Source of the DNA: Mycolicibacterium moriokaense
Lineage (GTDB): Bacteria; Actinomycetota; Actinomycetes; Mycobacteriales; Mycobacteriaceae
Assembly (NCBI RefSeq): GCF_003201655.1
Contig: NZ_QJJU01000005.1
Coordinates: 239,385-303,384, forward strand
Length of the DNA: 64,000 nucleotides
Reading direction: 5' to 3'
Positions 9,588 through 18,782 of this stretch are shown in pieces. The first letter of the stretch is position 1; every line of letters starts with the position of its first letter. A program made the translations under genes and the position numbers. A model generated the notes under the pieces. That model did not search any database. It was not told the DNA's origin and worked only from the letters and a program-made list of their open reading frames with translations.

Positions 9588-10502
9588 GTGAGCGAACCGG
9601 GACAAGACACACGCCGGTCAGGGTTGCTGTTTGGCGTAGGTGCGTACGCGTCTTGGGGCCTGTTTCCCGCGTTCTTCCCGCTGCTGAAGCCGGCGAGCGT
9701 ATTCGAAATCCTGGCGCACCGGATCGTGTGGTGCTTCGTGCTGATGGTCGTGGTCATCGCGGCGGTGCGAAGGCTCGGCGATATTCGTGCGATCACCCCG
9801 CGAACATGGCTGTTGTTGACGTTCGCGTCGGCCCTGATCTCCGTCAACTGGGTCATCTACATCTATGCGGTCAACAACGGTCACGTGGTGGACGCGGCGC
9901 TCGGCTACTTCATCAACCCGCTGGTGACCGTTGCGCTGGGGCTGCTGGTCTTCCGCGAGCGGCTCAACCGCGCGCAGTTCGCCGCCCTGGCCATCGCCGT
10001 GATCGCCGTGGTGGTACTCACCGTGGAGGTCGGCTCCCCACCGATTATCGGCATCGGGTTGGCGCTGTCGTTCGGCCTGTACGGGGCGGTCAAGAAGGTG
10101 GTGCCGACGGATCCCCGGGTCAGTGTGGGCGTCGAGGCTGGGCTAGCGGCGCCCTTCGCTTTGGCCTACGTCGTCGTGCTGCAGGCGACCGGCGACGGCA
10201 CGTTCACCAGCTACGGGCCGGGCCACATCGCGCTGATGTTCCTGTCCGGTGTGCTCACGGCAGTGCCGCTACTGTTCTTCGCGGCGGCAGCGCACCGGTT
10301 GCCCATGGTCACGATGGGCCTGTTGTTCTACCTGACCCCGGCGATGCAGCTCACCTGGGGTGTGGTCGTCGGGCATGAGCCGATGCCGCCTGCGCGGTGG
10401 CTGGGCTTCGCGCTGATCTGGCTGGCGCTCGCGGTGTTCACTGCAGACGCATTGTGGCGGGCCCGTGTCGATCGGGGGGCGCTCGAATCGTCATCCCGGT
10501 GA
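9588..10502 (+). CDS. rarD: EamA/RarD family permease
   Basis: A 304-aa inner-membrane protein with about ten hydrophobic helices in two EamA repeats. The RarD signature is visible: FGVGAYASWGLFPAFFPLLK, then EILAHRIVWC, VNWVIYIYAVNNGHVVDAALGYFINPL and YLTPAMQLTWGVVV. Family members are metabolite exporters; the substrate is unknown here. The GTG at 9588 lies 3 nt after the rluD stop, so it is probably co-transcribed with lspA-rluD. Confidence 0.88.
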   Translation: MSEPGQDTRRSGLLFGVGAYASWGLFPAFFPLLKPASVFEILAHRIVWCFVLMVVVIAAVRRLGDIRAITPRTWLLLTFASALISVNWVIYIYAVNNGHVVDAALGYFINPLVTVALGLLVFRERLNRAQFAALAIAVIAVVVLTVEVGSPPIIGIGLALSFGLYGAVKKVVPTDPRVSVGVEAGLAAPFALAYVVVLQATGDGTFTSYGPGHIALMFLSGVLTAVPLLFFAAAAHRLPMVTMGLLFYLTPAMQLTWGVVVGHEPMPPARWLGFALIWLALAVFTADALWRARVDRGALESSSR

Positions 10503-10530
10503 CACCATCGAGTCAGAGAGGAAATCAACC

Positions 10531-10908
10531 ATGCGGTACTGCCTGTTGATGCACTACCAGGAGGGCCCCGACGCGGGATTGACCGAGGAGGACATGGCGC
10601 CTGCCATGGCGGCCTTCCAGCAGTATGCCGACGACCTCTCGGCCGCCGGAGTACTGATCGGCACCGAGGTGCTCGAATCCGTCGTCGCAACCACCACCGT
10701 CACCGCCCGCAACGGCACCCCCGAGGTCCAGGACGGGCCCTTCGCCGACACCAAGGAGAAGCTTGGCGGCATCTTCGTCATCGAGGTCGACAACCTCGAC
10801 GAGGCACTGAAGTGGGCGCAACGCAACCCCGCGAACGGCTGGGGTTCGATCGAAATCCGTCCGGTGGCGCGGACATACGCCGCCGACCGCGGGTGGTACA
10901 ACCCATAG
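10531..10908 (+). CDS. YciI/DGPF-domain protein
   Basis: A 125-aa ferredoxin-like-fold protein. The name-giving DGPF motif is present (VQDGPFADTKEKLGG), with MRYCLLMHYQ at the N-terminus and GWGSIEIRPV near the C-terminus. The start is set by AGAGGAAA about 8 nt before the ATG. The ECF42-type sigma gene follows directly. DGPF proteins are regularly encoded beside ECF42 sigma factors and are thought to be their partners or targets. No catalytic activity can be assigned. Confidence 0.9.
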   Translation: MRYCLLMHYQEGPDAGLTEEDMAPAMAAFQQYADDLSAAGVLIGTEVLESVVATTTVTARNGTPEVQDGPFADTKEKLGGIFVIEVDNLDEALKWAQRNPANGWGSIEIRPVARTYAADRGWYNP

Positions 10909-10925
10909 GAGCGGTACGAGACCGG

Positions 10926-12128
10926 GTGGCCCAGGTTACCCGGGACTCGTACGGCAGGCTACTTGCGGTGCTCGCGGCGCCGACACGCGATATCGCCGCC
11001 GCCGAGGATGCGCTCGCCGATGCCCTCGAACGCGCGCTGGCCCGCTGGCCCGACGACGGAATACCGGTGAATCCGGAAGGTTGGCTGGTCACCGTGGCGC
11101 GCAACCGATTACGTGATGTGTGGAAGTCGTCCGGCTACCGGATGAGCGATCCGCTGGACGAAATCAATTATGTCGCAACATCTTTGGAAGACGACATGCC
11201 CGCCATCCCTGACCGCCGGCTCGAGCTGATGCTGGTGTGCGCTCATCCCGCCATCGCGCCGAACATCCGTACCCCGTTGATGCTGCAGTCGGTGCTTGGC
11301 GTTGAGGCCGCCGCGATCGCCACCGCCTTCGCCGTCGAACCGTCGGCCATGGCGCAGCGGCTGGTGCGGGCCAAGAAACGCATCCGCGACGCCGGCATCC
11401 CGTTCGTGCTGCCCGAGCGTCACAACCTCGCCGAGCGGCTGCCCGCGGTGCTGGAGGCCGTCTACGGCGCCTACGCGATCGATTGGCAGCTCGCTCCGCA
11501 GGGCGCGCCCGTCGAATCGCTGTCAGCCGAGGCGCTGCACCTGGCGCTGGTGCTGGCCGAGCTGCTGCCCGACGAGCCGGAGGTGCTCGGCCTGGCCGCG
11601 CTTGTGTGCCTGTCGGAGGCGCGCAGGCCCGCCAGGCGCACCGCCGACGGCGGCTTCGTCCCACTCGGCGAGCAGGACACCAAGCTGTGGGACGAGGTGC
11701 TGATTGCCCGCGGCGAGGCGCTGCTGCGCCGCGCCCACGACCAGGGCAGGCCGGGCCGCTTTCAGTACGAGGCCGCGATCCAGTCGGCCCACTGCGCCAG
11801 GGCTACGCAGGGCAAAGTAGATCTGAGCGCGCTGCAAAGACTGCACCGCGCCCTGTTGCGGGCGGCACCGTCACTCGGGGCGGCGGTGGCCTCGGCTGCT
11901 GTCGACGGCGAGATCGATGGGCCGGACGCGGGGCTTCGTGCTCTGGACGCAATCACCGACCCGGCCGTCGAGCGATTTCAGCCGGCCTTGACGACGCGGG
12001 CGCATCTGCTGGCCGAGGCGGGGCGGCACGCGGAGGCCGCGGACGCCTACCGCCTGGCCATCGAACTGACCGATGATGCCGGGGTGGCCGAGTATCTTTT
12101 GCGGTGTTTGCGTTCCTCTACCTGTTGA
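10926..12128 (+). CDS. ECF42-type RNA polymerase sigma factor
   Basis: A 400-aa extracytoplasmic-function sigma factor. Residues about 1-60 are region 2 (RDIAAAEDALADALERALARWP, then GWLVTVARNRLRDVWK). Region 4 is around AAAIATAFAVEPSAMAQRLVRAKKRIRDAGIPF. A long C-terminal helical extension (LSAEALHLALVLAELLPDEPEVLGL and TPR-like helices, about residues 190-400) is the DUF6596 region of ECF42 and replaces a classical anti-sigma factor. The GTG at 10926 is chosen because it gives the family N-terminus; AGGAG lies about 14 nt upstream across the DGPF stop. Confidence 0.88.
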   Translation: MAQVTRDSYGRLLAVLAAPTRDIAAAEDALADALERALARWPDDGIPVNPEGWLVTVARNRLRDVWKSSGYRMSDPLDEINYVATSLEDDMPAIPDRRLELMLVCAHPAIAPNIRTPLMLQSVLGVEAAAIATAFAVEPSAMAQRLVRAKKRIRDAGIPFVLPERHNLAERLPAVLEAVYGAYAIDWQLAPQGAPVESLSAEALHLALVLAELLPDEPEVLGLAALVCLSEARRPARRTADGGFVPLGEQDTKLWDEVLIARGEALLRRAHDQGRPGRFQYEAAIQSAHCARATQGKVDLSALQRLHRALLRAAPSLGAAVASAAVDGEIDGPDAGLRALDAITDPAVERFQPALTTRAHLLAEAGRHAEAADAYRLAIELTDDAGVAEYLLRCLRSSTC

Positions 12129-12159
12129 CCAGGTGCTAGCTATGCCATAACGTTTGCTC

Positions 12160-12894
12160 GTGGCGAATAACGTCGACCCATTGCCCGTCGGCCGAGGACG
12201 GGGCCGACCGGTGGGAGCCGACTCGGCTGAGACTCGGGCGCGAATTCTTCGCGCCGCGCGAGAAGTGATCACCGAACGCGGCTACGAAGCGGCCAATTTT
12301 CAGGCCATCGCATCGCGTGCCGGTTTGAGCCGCCCGACTATGCACTATTACTTCCACACTCGCGAAGACATTCACGAATGCCTCGTGGCGGAGGCGTATT
12401 CGATTGTCGCCGACTGCATTGCCAAGGCAAAACGGGAGAATACTCTCCTGAAACAGCTTTCGACATTCGTGGTGGCCACACACCAGTCGGGGTTCGGGGA
12501 CCGGTCGATGTTGCAGTTCATCATTGCCGCCCGGCTGGAGTCTCACCGGAGTCCGAGCCTTCGTGGTACCCCTGGGCCCGTGGTCGCCGCGATACAGGAG
12601 TTCTACGGGTCGATGGTCGAAGATGCGATCGCGCGAGGAGAGATTCCGGACGACACCGACCCGGCGGCAGTGGTGAACATGCTGCTGGCGGTGTTCCTGG
12701 GAATGGGCTTCTACGCCGGATTCATTGTCGATTCAAACAACATGGCGGTGATTGCCAAGCAACTCCACCGCGTAATGACGCACGGATTGCTGGACTGTCG
12801 CCAGACTGGACCACCGCTCACTATCACTCCGCCCGTGTCCGCGGCGGCTGCCGTCGAGGAGCTCGTTCCCATGTGGCCGGGACTGACCGGGTGA
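12160..12894 (+). CDS. TetR family transcriptional regulator
   Basis: A 244-aa regulator. The DNA-binding HTH spans about residues 22-68 (ETRARILRAAREVITERGYE, then FQAIASRAGLSRPTMHYYF). The ligand-binding half has no recognisable signature. The N-terminus is basic (VGRGRGRPVG). The start is the GTG preceded by TAACGT (12148-12153) and exactly 6 nt; a TTG 6 nt upstream is less likely. There is no Shine-Dalgarno site, consistent with a leaderless mRNA. It stands alone between the sigma gene and a gene-poor stretch, so no target can be named. Confidence 0.87.
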   Translation: MANNVDPLPVGRGRGRPVGADSAETRARILRAAREVITERGYEAANFQAIASRAGLSRPTMHYYFHTREDIHECLVAEAYSIVADCIAKAKRENTLLKQLSTFVVATHQSGFGDRSMLQFIIAARLESHRSPSLRGTPGPVVAAIQEFYGSMVEDAIARGEIPDDTDPAAVVNMLLAVFLGMGFYAGFIVDSNNMAVIAKQLHRVMTHGLLDCRQTGPPLTITPPVSAAAAVEELVPMWPGLTG

Positions 12895-12931
12895 CGACCT
12901 TCCCGCTGTCAGCAATTTGTAAATGCGGCTT

Positions 12932-12973
12932 GGTGTTTCTCGAGGGAATGAACTCTTTTTAGAGGGAAACACC
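12932..12973. repeat. Inverted repeat downstream of the TetR gene
   Basis: GGTGTTTC (12932-12939) and GAAACACC (12966-12973) are perfect complements with a 26-nt loop containing a run of T. No U-tract follows the stem, so a classical intrinsic terminator is doubtful. It could be a protein-binding site or an RNA structure after the TetR gene. The rest of 12895-13005 shows nothing recognisable. Confidence 0.35.
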
Positions 12974-13005
12974 CGATTCCTCATAGGCCGATCAGCAATA
13001 GCGTG

Positions 13006-13146
13006 ATGACCATGGTCGGCATCTGGTTCATGATCCTCGTCGTGGCGTTCATTGCGGCAGGGGTGCTCACCCAACTCGGCTGGGAAATTGACCCGATGCC
13101 TGCGGTCAGAAGGGTTCTTCGGCGCAGACGGTCGCGACAGGACTAG
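13006..13146 (+). CDS. Possible small single-pass membrane protein
   Basis: An ORF of 46 codons, MTMVGIWFMILVVAFIAAGV followed by LTQLGWEIDPMPAVRRVLRR and a basic tail ending RSRQD. One strongly hydrophobic helix (residues 4-21) precedes an Arg-rich cytosolic end, a plausible inside-positive topology. Starts at 13003 (GTG), 13006 and 13012 (ATG) are all in frame. No ribosome site or homology is obvious. The composition looks protein-like rather than random. It may equally be spurious. Confidence 0.35.
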   Translation: MTMVGIWFMILVVAFIAAGVLTQLGWEIDPMPAVRRVLRRRRSRQD

Positions 13147-13211
13147 CGACTGCGAGTCTTCGCCGCCATCGCGCTTCACATTTTGTAGCACAGGTCGTAG
13201 AGTGCGCAAGC

Positions 13212-13832
13212 ATGACAAGCTATAAATATCATAGCGCCCGGATCGCATCGGCCTCGCTGCCACTGCAACCCGACATGCAAGAGGCGATCGACGCCATCAT
13301 GCGCGGCGCGCCGCCGCTGGTCCTCTTCACGACGATGGCCCGCGATCGCCGACTGTTCTTCAAGTTCTTCAATTCGGGTCTGCTCGATCGCGGCAACCTG
13401 ACGATCCGGGAACGCGAGATCGTCATCGACCGCGTGACGGCGTCGTGCGGGGCCGAATACGAATGGGGAGTCCATGTCTCTGCGTTCGCGGAGACGGCCG
13501 GCCTGACGGAAGCGCAGATCGCGTCGCTGGTCACCGGCGGGCCCGACGACGACTGTTGGGCCGACGAGGATCGCGCCCTCATCCGGCTGTGCGACGGCCT
13601 GCAGCGGAACTGCACGGTTGACGACGAGGTCTGGGCTCAACTGGCCGCGAACCACAGCGATGAAGCGATCCTGGAGCTGCTCATGCTGGCGGGCACCTAC
13701 CGGACCGTGAGCTACCTCGTGAACGGGTTACGGCTGCCGCTGGAGCCGGGTGCACGCCGGTTCCCGGCGTACTCGACAGCTGGCAAAGACACGCAGTGCG
13801 ACACGCCGAGATCTGTCGGACCGCGGTCATAG
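13212..13832 (+). CDS. Carboxymuconolactone decarboxylase family protein
   Basis: A 206-aa CMD/AhpD-fold protein, distinct in sequence from the one at 1340. The core is LTIREREIVIDRVTASCGAE followed by YEWGVHVSAFAETAGLTEAQIASL, with E-x-x-x-H spacing and one cysteine, so a CxxC redox pair is absent. The C-terminal part (ELLMLAGTYRTVSYLVNGLRLPLE) is a feature of the longer CMD family. TAGAGT at 13198-13203 lies 8 nt before the ATG, and no ribosome site is seen. The function is unassigned; the adjacent dnaE1 is unrelated. Confidence 0.83.
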   Translation: MTSYKYHSARIASASLPLQPDMQEAIDAIMRGAPPLVLFTTMARDRRLFFKFFNSGLLDRGNLTIREREIVIDRVTASCGAEYEWGVHVSAFAETAGLTEAQIASLVTGGPDDDCWADEDRALIRLCDGLQRNCTVDDEVWAQLAANHSDEAILELLMLAGTYRTVSYLVNGLRLPLEPGARRFPAYSTAGKDTQCDTPRSVGPRS

Positions 13833-13844
13833 ACTGGCGTCCCT

Positions 13845-16800
13845 ATGAACTCGTCCTTCGTGCACCTCCACAACCACACCGAATACTCGATGTTGGACGG
13901 TGCCGCGAAGATCACGCCAATGCTCGCCGAGGCGCAGCGGCTGGAGATGCCGGCGATCGGAATGACCGATCACGGAAACATGTTCGGCGCCAGCGAGTTC
14001 TACAACAGCGCCACCGAGGTCGGGATCAAGCCGATCATCGGTGTCGAGGCCTATATCGCGCCCGCATCCCGGTTCGATACCAAGCGCATCCTGTGGGGCG
14101 ACCCGAGCCAGAAGAGCGACGACGTCTCCGGTAGTGGGTCCTACACCCACCTGACCATGGTGGCCGAGAACGCGACGGGTCTGCGCAACCTGTTCAAGCT
14201 ATCGTCGCTGGCCTCGTTCGAGGGCCAGCTCGGCAAGTGGTCGCGGATGGACGCGGAACTCATCGCCGAGAACTCGGCGGGCATCATCGCCACCACAGGC
14301 TGCCCGTCGGGCGAGGTGCAGACCCGGCTGCGGCTCGGCCATGACCGCGAGGCACTGGAATCGGCGGCCAAATGGCGCGAGATCTTCGGTGCCGACAACT
14401 ATTTCCTCGAGCTGATGGACCACGGCCTCGACATCGAACGGCGGGTGCGTGAGGGTCTGCTCGAGATCGGCCGCAAGCTCGACATCCCGCCGTTGGCCAC
14501 CAACGACTGTCACTACGTCACCCGCGACGCCGCGCACAACCACGAGGCGCTGCTGTGCGTGCAGACAGGCAAGACGTTGTCCGACCCGAACCGCTTTAAG
14601 TTCGACGGCGACGGCTACTACCTCAAGTCCGCCGCGGACATGCGCGCGTTGTGGGACGACGAGCTTCCGGGTGCGTGCGACTCGACCCTGCTGATCGCCG
14701 AGCGGGTGCAGTCCTACTCCGATGTGTGGGAACAGCGCGACCGGATGCCGGTTTTCCCTGTGCCCGAGGGGCACGACCAGGCGTCGTGGCTGCGGCACGA
14801 GGTGGATGCCGGACTCGCGCGTCGGTTCCCGGCCGGAGTGCCATCCACCTACGTCGACCGAGCGGCCTTTGAGATCGACGTCATCTGTGGGAAGGGCTAC
14901 CCCTCCTACTTCCTGATCGTGGCCGACCTGGTCACCTATGCCCGGTCGGTCGATATCCGGGTCGGGCCTGGCCGTGGTTCGGCCGCAGGCTCGCTGGTCG
15001 CCTATGCGCTGCGCATCACCGATATCGACCCGATCGAGCACGGGCTGCTGTTCGAGCGCTTCCTCAATCCCGAGCGCGCGTCGATGCCCGACATCGACAT
15101 CGACTTCGACGACCGCAGGCGTGGCGAGATGGTGCGCTATGCCGCAGACAAGTGGGGCCAGGACCGCGTCGCACAGGTCATCACGTTCGGCACCATCAAA
15201 ACGAAAGCAGCACTGAAGGATTCGGCTCGTATCCACTACGGCCAACCGGGGTTCGCGATCGCCGACCGGATCGCCAAGGCGCTGCCGCCGCCTATCATGG
15301 CCAAGGACATCTCGGTCTCGGGGATCACCGATCCAACTCACGAGCGCTACAAAGAGGCCGCAGAGGTCCGCGCCCTGATCGACAACGATCCCGACGTGCG
15401 GACCATCTACGAGACCGCCCGTGGCCTTGAGGGGCTGATCCGCAACGCCGGCGTGCACGCGTGCGCGGTGATCATGAGCAGCGAGCCGCTGACCGAGGCG
15501 ATTCCGCTGTGGAAGCGGCCGCAGGACGGCGCGATCATCACCGGTTGGGACTATCCGTCGTGCGAGGCCATCGGCCTGTTGAAGATGGACTTCCTGGGCC
15601 TGCGCAACCTCACGATCATCGGTGACGCACTCGAGAACATCCAGGCGAACAGGGGGATCGAGCTCGACCTTGAGTCGGTTCCCCTCGATGACCCCGCCGC
15701 CTACCAGTTACTCGGCCGCGGTGACACGCTTGGCGTGTTCCAGCTCGACGGTGGGCCGATGCGTGACCTGCTGCGCCGCATGCAGCCCACGGAATTCGGC
15801 GACGTGGTGGCGGTAATCGCGCTGTACCGGCCAGGCCCGATGGGCGTGAACGCCCACAACGACTATGCCGACCGGAAGAACAACCGCCAGGCGATCAAGC
15901 CCATCCACCCGGAGCTGGCCGAGCCGCTCGAAGAGATCCTGGCCGAGACCCACGGCCTGATCGTCTACCAAGAGCAGATCATGCGCATCGCGCAGAAGGT
16001 GGCAGGCTACTCGCTGGCCCGAGCAGACATTCTGCGAAAAGCCATGGGTAAGAAGAAGCGTGAGGTACTCGATAAGGAGTACGAGGGCTTCTCCGACGGC
16101 ATGAAGGCCAACGGCTTCTCGGCCGCGGCCATCAAGGCGCTGTGGGACACCGTGCTGCCCTTCGCCGACTACGCGTTCAACAAGTCCCACGCCGCAGGCT
16201 ACGGCCTGGTGTCCTACTGGACGGCGTACCTGAAGGCGAACTATCCGGCGGAGTACATGGCAGGCCTGCTGACTTCAGTCGGCGACGATAAGGACAAGGC
16301 GGCGGTGTATCTCGCCGACTGCCGCAGGCTTGGCATCACTGTGCTGCCGCCGGACGTCAACGAATCGAGTCTGAACTTCGCCTCAGTCGGAGAAGACATC
16401 CGCTACGGGCTTGGCGCCGTGCGCAACGTGGGATCGAATGTCGTTGCGTCGATGATTAATTCGCGCACCGACAAGGGCAAGTTCATCGACTTCTCCGACT
16501 ACCTCAACAAGATCGAGATCGGCCCTTGCAATAAGAAGGTCACCGAGTCGCTGATCAAGTCGGGGGCGTTCGACTCGCTAGGGCATCCGCGCAAGGGCCT
16601 GTTCCTGGTGCACACCGATGCAGTCGACTCGGTGCTTGGCACCAAGAAGGCCGAGGCGATGGGCCAGTTCGACCTCTTCGGCGGCGCCGACACCGCGACC
16701 GACGCGGTATTCACCATCAGGGTGCCCGAGGAGGAGTGGGAGGACAAGCACAAGCTGGCCCTGGAGCGCGAGATGCTGGGCTTGTACGTGTCGGGCCATC

Positions 16801-17372
16801 CGCTGAACGGTGTCGCGCACCTGCTTGCCGCCCAGGTCGATACGCAGATCCCGGCCATCCTCGACGGCGACGTTGCCAACGAGACCCAGGTACGGATCGG
16901 TGGCATTCTTGCTTCGGTGAACCGGCGGGTGAACAAGAACGGTTTACCTTGGGCGTCAGCGCAGTTGGAAGACCTCACCGGTGGTATCGAGGTGCTGTTC
17001 TTCCCGCAGACCTACTCCACATTCGGCCACGAGATCGCCGACGACGCCGTCGTGTTGGTCGGAGCCAAAGTGGCGATCCGCGATGACCGGATCTCGCTGA
17101 TCGCCAACGAGCTTGTGGTACCAGATTTTTCGCACGCTCAGATGGACCGCCCGCTGGCGGTGAGCCTGCCGACCCGGCAATGCACCGTCGACAAGGTCAC
17201 TGCGCTCAAGCAAGTGTTGGCGCGGCACCCCGGCACCTCACAGGTGCACCTCAAGTTGATCAGCGGCGAGCGGATCACCACGCTGGAGCTGGACCAGTCG
17301 TTGCGGGTGACACCGTCGTCGGCGTTGATGGGCGACCTCAAGGCGCTGCTGGGTCCCGGCTGCCTTGGCTAG
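13845..17372 (+). CDS. dnaE1: DNA polymerase III alpha subunit, replicative
   Basis: Main replicative polymerase, 1175 aa. The N-terminal PHP domain begins [15 protein letters not shown] and keeps the histidines of the metal-dependent 3'-5' exonuclease site used for proofreading in mycobacteria. The polymerase palm has [11 protein letters not shown] with D416, D418 and D420. QFDLF at 941-945 is the beta-clamp motif. An OB fold ([14 protein letters not shown]) is near the C-terminus. There is no intein. TAGACT ends 9 nt before the ATG, so the 5' leader is only about 2 nt. The next gene starts immediately after its stop. Confidence 0.98.
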   Translation: MNSSFVHLHNHTEYSMLDGAAKITPMLAEAQRLEMPAIGMTDHGNMFGASEFYNSATEVGIKPIIGVEAYIAPASRFDTKRILWGDPSQKSDDVSGSGSYTHLTMVAENATGLRNLFKLSSLASFEGQLGKWSRMDAELIAENSAGIIATTGCPSGEVQTRLRLGHDREALESAAKWREIFGADNYFLELMDHGLDIERRVREGLLEIGRKLDIPPLATNDCHYVTRDAAHNHEALLCVQTGKTLSDPNRFKFDGDGYYLKSAADMRALWDDELPGACDSTLLIAERVQSYSDVWEQRDRMPVFPVPEGHDQASWLRHEVDAGLARRFPAGVPSTYVDRAAFEIDVICGKGYPSYFLIVADLVTYARSVDIRVGPGRGSAAGSLVAYALRITDIDPIEHGLLFERFLNPERASMPDIDIDFDDRRRGEMVRYAADKWGQDRVAQVITFGTIKTKAALKDSARIHYGQPGFAIADRIAKALPPPIMAKDISVSGITDPTHERYKEAAEVRALIDNDPDVRTIYETARGLEGLIRNAGVHACAVIMSSEPLTEAIPLWKRPQDGAIITGWDYPSCEAIGLLKMDFLGLRNLTIIGDALENIQANRGIELDLESVPLDDPAAYQLLGRGDTLGVFQLDGGPMRDLLRRMQPTEFGDVVAVIALYRPGPMGVNAHNDYADRKNNRQAIKPIHPELAEPLEEILAETHGLIVYQEQIMRIAQKVAGYSLARADILRKAMGKKKREVLDKEYEGFSDGMKANGFSAAAIKALWDTVLPFADYAFNKSHAAGYGLVSYWTAYLKANYPAEYMAGLLTSVGDDKDKAAVYLADCRRLGITVLPPDVNESSLNFASVGEDIRYGLGAVRNVGSNVVASMINSRTDKGKFIDFSDYLNKIEIGPCNKKVTESLIKSGAFDSLGHPRKGLFLVHTDAVDSVLGTKKAEAMGQFDLFGGADTATDAVFTIRVPEEEWEDKHKLALEREMLGLYVSGHPLNGVAHLLAAQVDTQIPAILDGDVANETQVRIGGILASVNRRVNKNGLPWASAQLEDLTGGIEVLFFPQTYSTFGHEIADDAVVLVGAKVAIRDDRISLIANELVVPDFSHAQMDRPLAVSLPTRQCTVDKVTALKQVLARHPGTSQVHLKLISGERITTLELDQSLRVTPSSALMGDLKALLGPGCLG

Positions 17373-17810
17373 ATGGCATCCCCGATAGTTCCACCGATCG
17401 TTGTCGCGGCCGCGTCGGAATGCTGGTTTTTCCGGAGCGGCGAGGATGCGCTCGCGACGGGTATACCCGCCGGGGCGAAGGTGTTCGACGCGACCGGCCA
17501 ACGACTCGAAAATGCCGGTGCCGACCTATCGGTAGCGCGCGGGGATCAGAACAGCGACGACGAGCTCGCAGAAATCCTGAGCGCCTGGCTGCGCCACGCT
17601 GATGCGATTCGCTGGTCGGTGGCGGATTGGCCGCTGGACTCGTTGTTGCAATGCGCCGTGGAGCACGCAGGATGGAGTGACCGTGCGTCGAATCGGCGGA
17701 AGACACTTCATCACTGGCTGATTTTCGTTCCGCGGACGCTGTTTCGGCTGGGGATAAACAACCCACGTGAGCTGTTCCGCGTGGCCCTTGACCTCTTTCG
17801 CAACCGCTGA
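17373..17810 (+). CDS. Conserved hypothetical protein downstream of dnaE1
   Basis: A 145-aa protein of unknown function. The ATG begins on the base after the dnaE1 TAG, implying translational coupling. The N-terminal half (ECWFFRSGEDALATGIPAGA) and the run DAIRWSVADWPLDSLLQCAV look like a soluble fold. The C-terminal 40 residues (HHWLIFVPRTLFRLGINNPR and the following helix) are amphipathic and basic and may bind a membrane or another protein. No catalytic motif was recognised. Confidence 0.7.
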   Translation: MASPIVPPIVVAAASECWFFRSGEDALATGIPAGAKVFDATGQRLENAGADLSVARGDQNSDDELAEILSAWLRHADAIRWSVADWPLDSLLQCAVEHAGWSDRASNRRKTLHHWLIFVPRTLFRLGINNPRELFRVALDLFRNR

Positions 17811-17814
17811 CCGC

Positions 17815-18648
17815 TCAGAACGCGTAGCGAAGGATTCGCGCCTTTCGCGCACCGGACTTGCTCTTGCCCATCAGTTTCGTCGCGACTCTGATCCACCCAG
17901 GGAAGAGGTCGACTTCCGGCGCGTGGGCCAGGCTGGCCTCCTCGACCAACGTCATCTGTGGGTTCCAGGTCTCGGGATGGTGCGCGTCCTTGAAACCCGC
18001 GTAACCAAACTGGCTTCCGACGTCCTTGAACATCTTTTGCGGGTACAGCTTGATAGCGATGCGGCTGAACCAGCCGATCCGGCCATAGTCGTTGAACGCC
18101 AGCTCGCCTGAGGCGAAGTGGTCGGGGATGCGACGGAAGATCCCGACGATCACCGGCTCGGCCAGGAATGCGAACAGCCCGTCGGCGATGAGCATCGTGG
18201 GGCGGTCGGCCGGGATGGTGTCCGGCCAGTGCTCGTCAACCAGTGACACCGGCACCGAAAGCGAGTGAGGGTTGGCAGGCAGCACATCGTCGCGCAGCGC
18301 GAGGATCCCGGGCAGGTCGACGCTGTACCAGTCCACCGATGGCGGTGGTGCGACGCGGTAGAAGCCACTGTCGAGGCCGGCGCCGAGATCGACGACGACC
18401 GCGTCGGGGTGCCGCTCGACGAAATCACGCACTCGGTCGTCGAGCATCTTCGCGCGCAGCGCTGCCTGGCACACCACGCTGGTCTGCACACCCAGGCCCT
18501 TGAAGTCGTAGTCGATCTTGCGGACCACGTCGTCGGCCAGCGTGTCACCGAGGATGGGTTGCGGCCAGCGGCTGTCCAGCGCCCTGGCGTATTCGGTCAG
18601 GAATGCGGTCTGCTCTATTGGTGTCAGTTCGGTGGTGGCAATCCCCAT
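17815..18648 (-). CDS. LCMT-type SAM-dependent methyltransferase
   Basis: A 277-aa class I methyltransferase of the leucine-carboxyl-methyltransferase (PF04072) type that is expanded in mycobacteria. Motif I is VVDLGAGLDSGFYR. The acidic post-strand-2 residue is in WYSVDLPGI, and LIADGLFAFLAE is the motif IV/V region. The substrate is unknown. The reading frame stays open far upstream through a neighbouring gene, but MGIATTELTPIEQTAFLTEY fits the family start, so 18648 is used. It runs in the same direction as the upstream membrane-protein gene, 98 nt away across a duplicated segment. Confidence 0.88.
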   Translation of the reverse strand: MGIATTELTPIEQTAFLTEYARALDSRWPQPILGDTLADDVVRKIDYDFKGLGVQTSVVCQAALRAKMLDDRVRDFVERHPDAVVVDLGAGLDSGFYRVAPPPSVDWYSVDLPGILALRDDVLPANPHSLSVPVSLVDEHWPDTIPADRPTMLIADGLFAFLAEPVIVGIFRRIPDHFASGELAFNDYGRIGWFSRIAIKLYPQKMFKDVGSQFGYAGFKDAHHPETWNPQMTLVEEASLAHAPEVDLFPGWIRVATKLMGKSKSGARKARILRYAF

Positions 18649-18679
18649 AACCGCGAACGTACTCCTTTTTTCGGGCTGA

Positions 18680-18782
18680 ACGGTTGGCCCAAAACGTTCA
18701 CCGCCCTTGCGATTACGAGGCCGGCTGTTCGGTCCGGGTCGCACGGCTAGCTCAAAACGTTCACCGCCCTTGCGATTACGAG
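18680..18782. repeat. Direct repeat: duplicated 3' end of the membrane-protein gene
   Basis: The 30-nt sequence at 18690-18719 is repeated exactly at 18753-18782, and weaker similarity extends about 10 nt to the left of each copy, giving units of about 40 nt at 18680-18719 and 18743-18782. The offset is 63 nt. The right copy encodes the last residues of the membrane protein (LVIARAVNVLS and the stop). The left copy lies after the stop and is non-coding, or part of a spurious extension of the methyltransferase frame. It looks like a small tandem duplication whose outer copy is decaying. Confidence 0.8.

Noticed and set aside
13845..17372. Possible intein in dnaE1
   Set aside because: Length (1175 aa) and continuous motifs match an uninterrupted alpha subunit; no splicing-block residues were seen.
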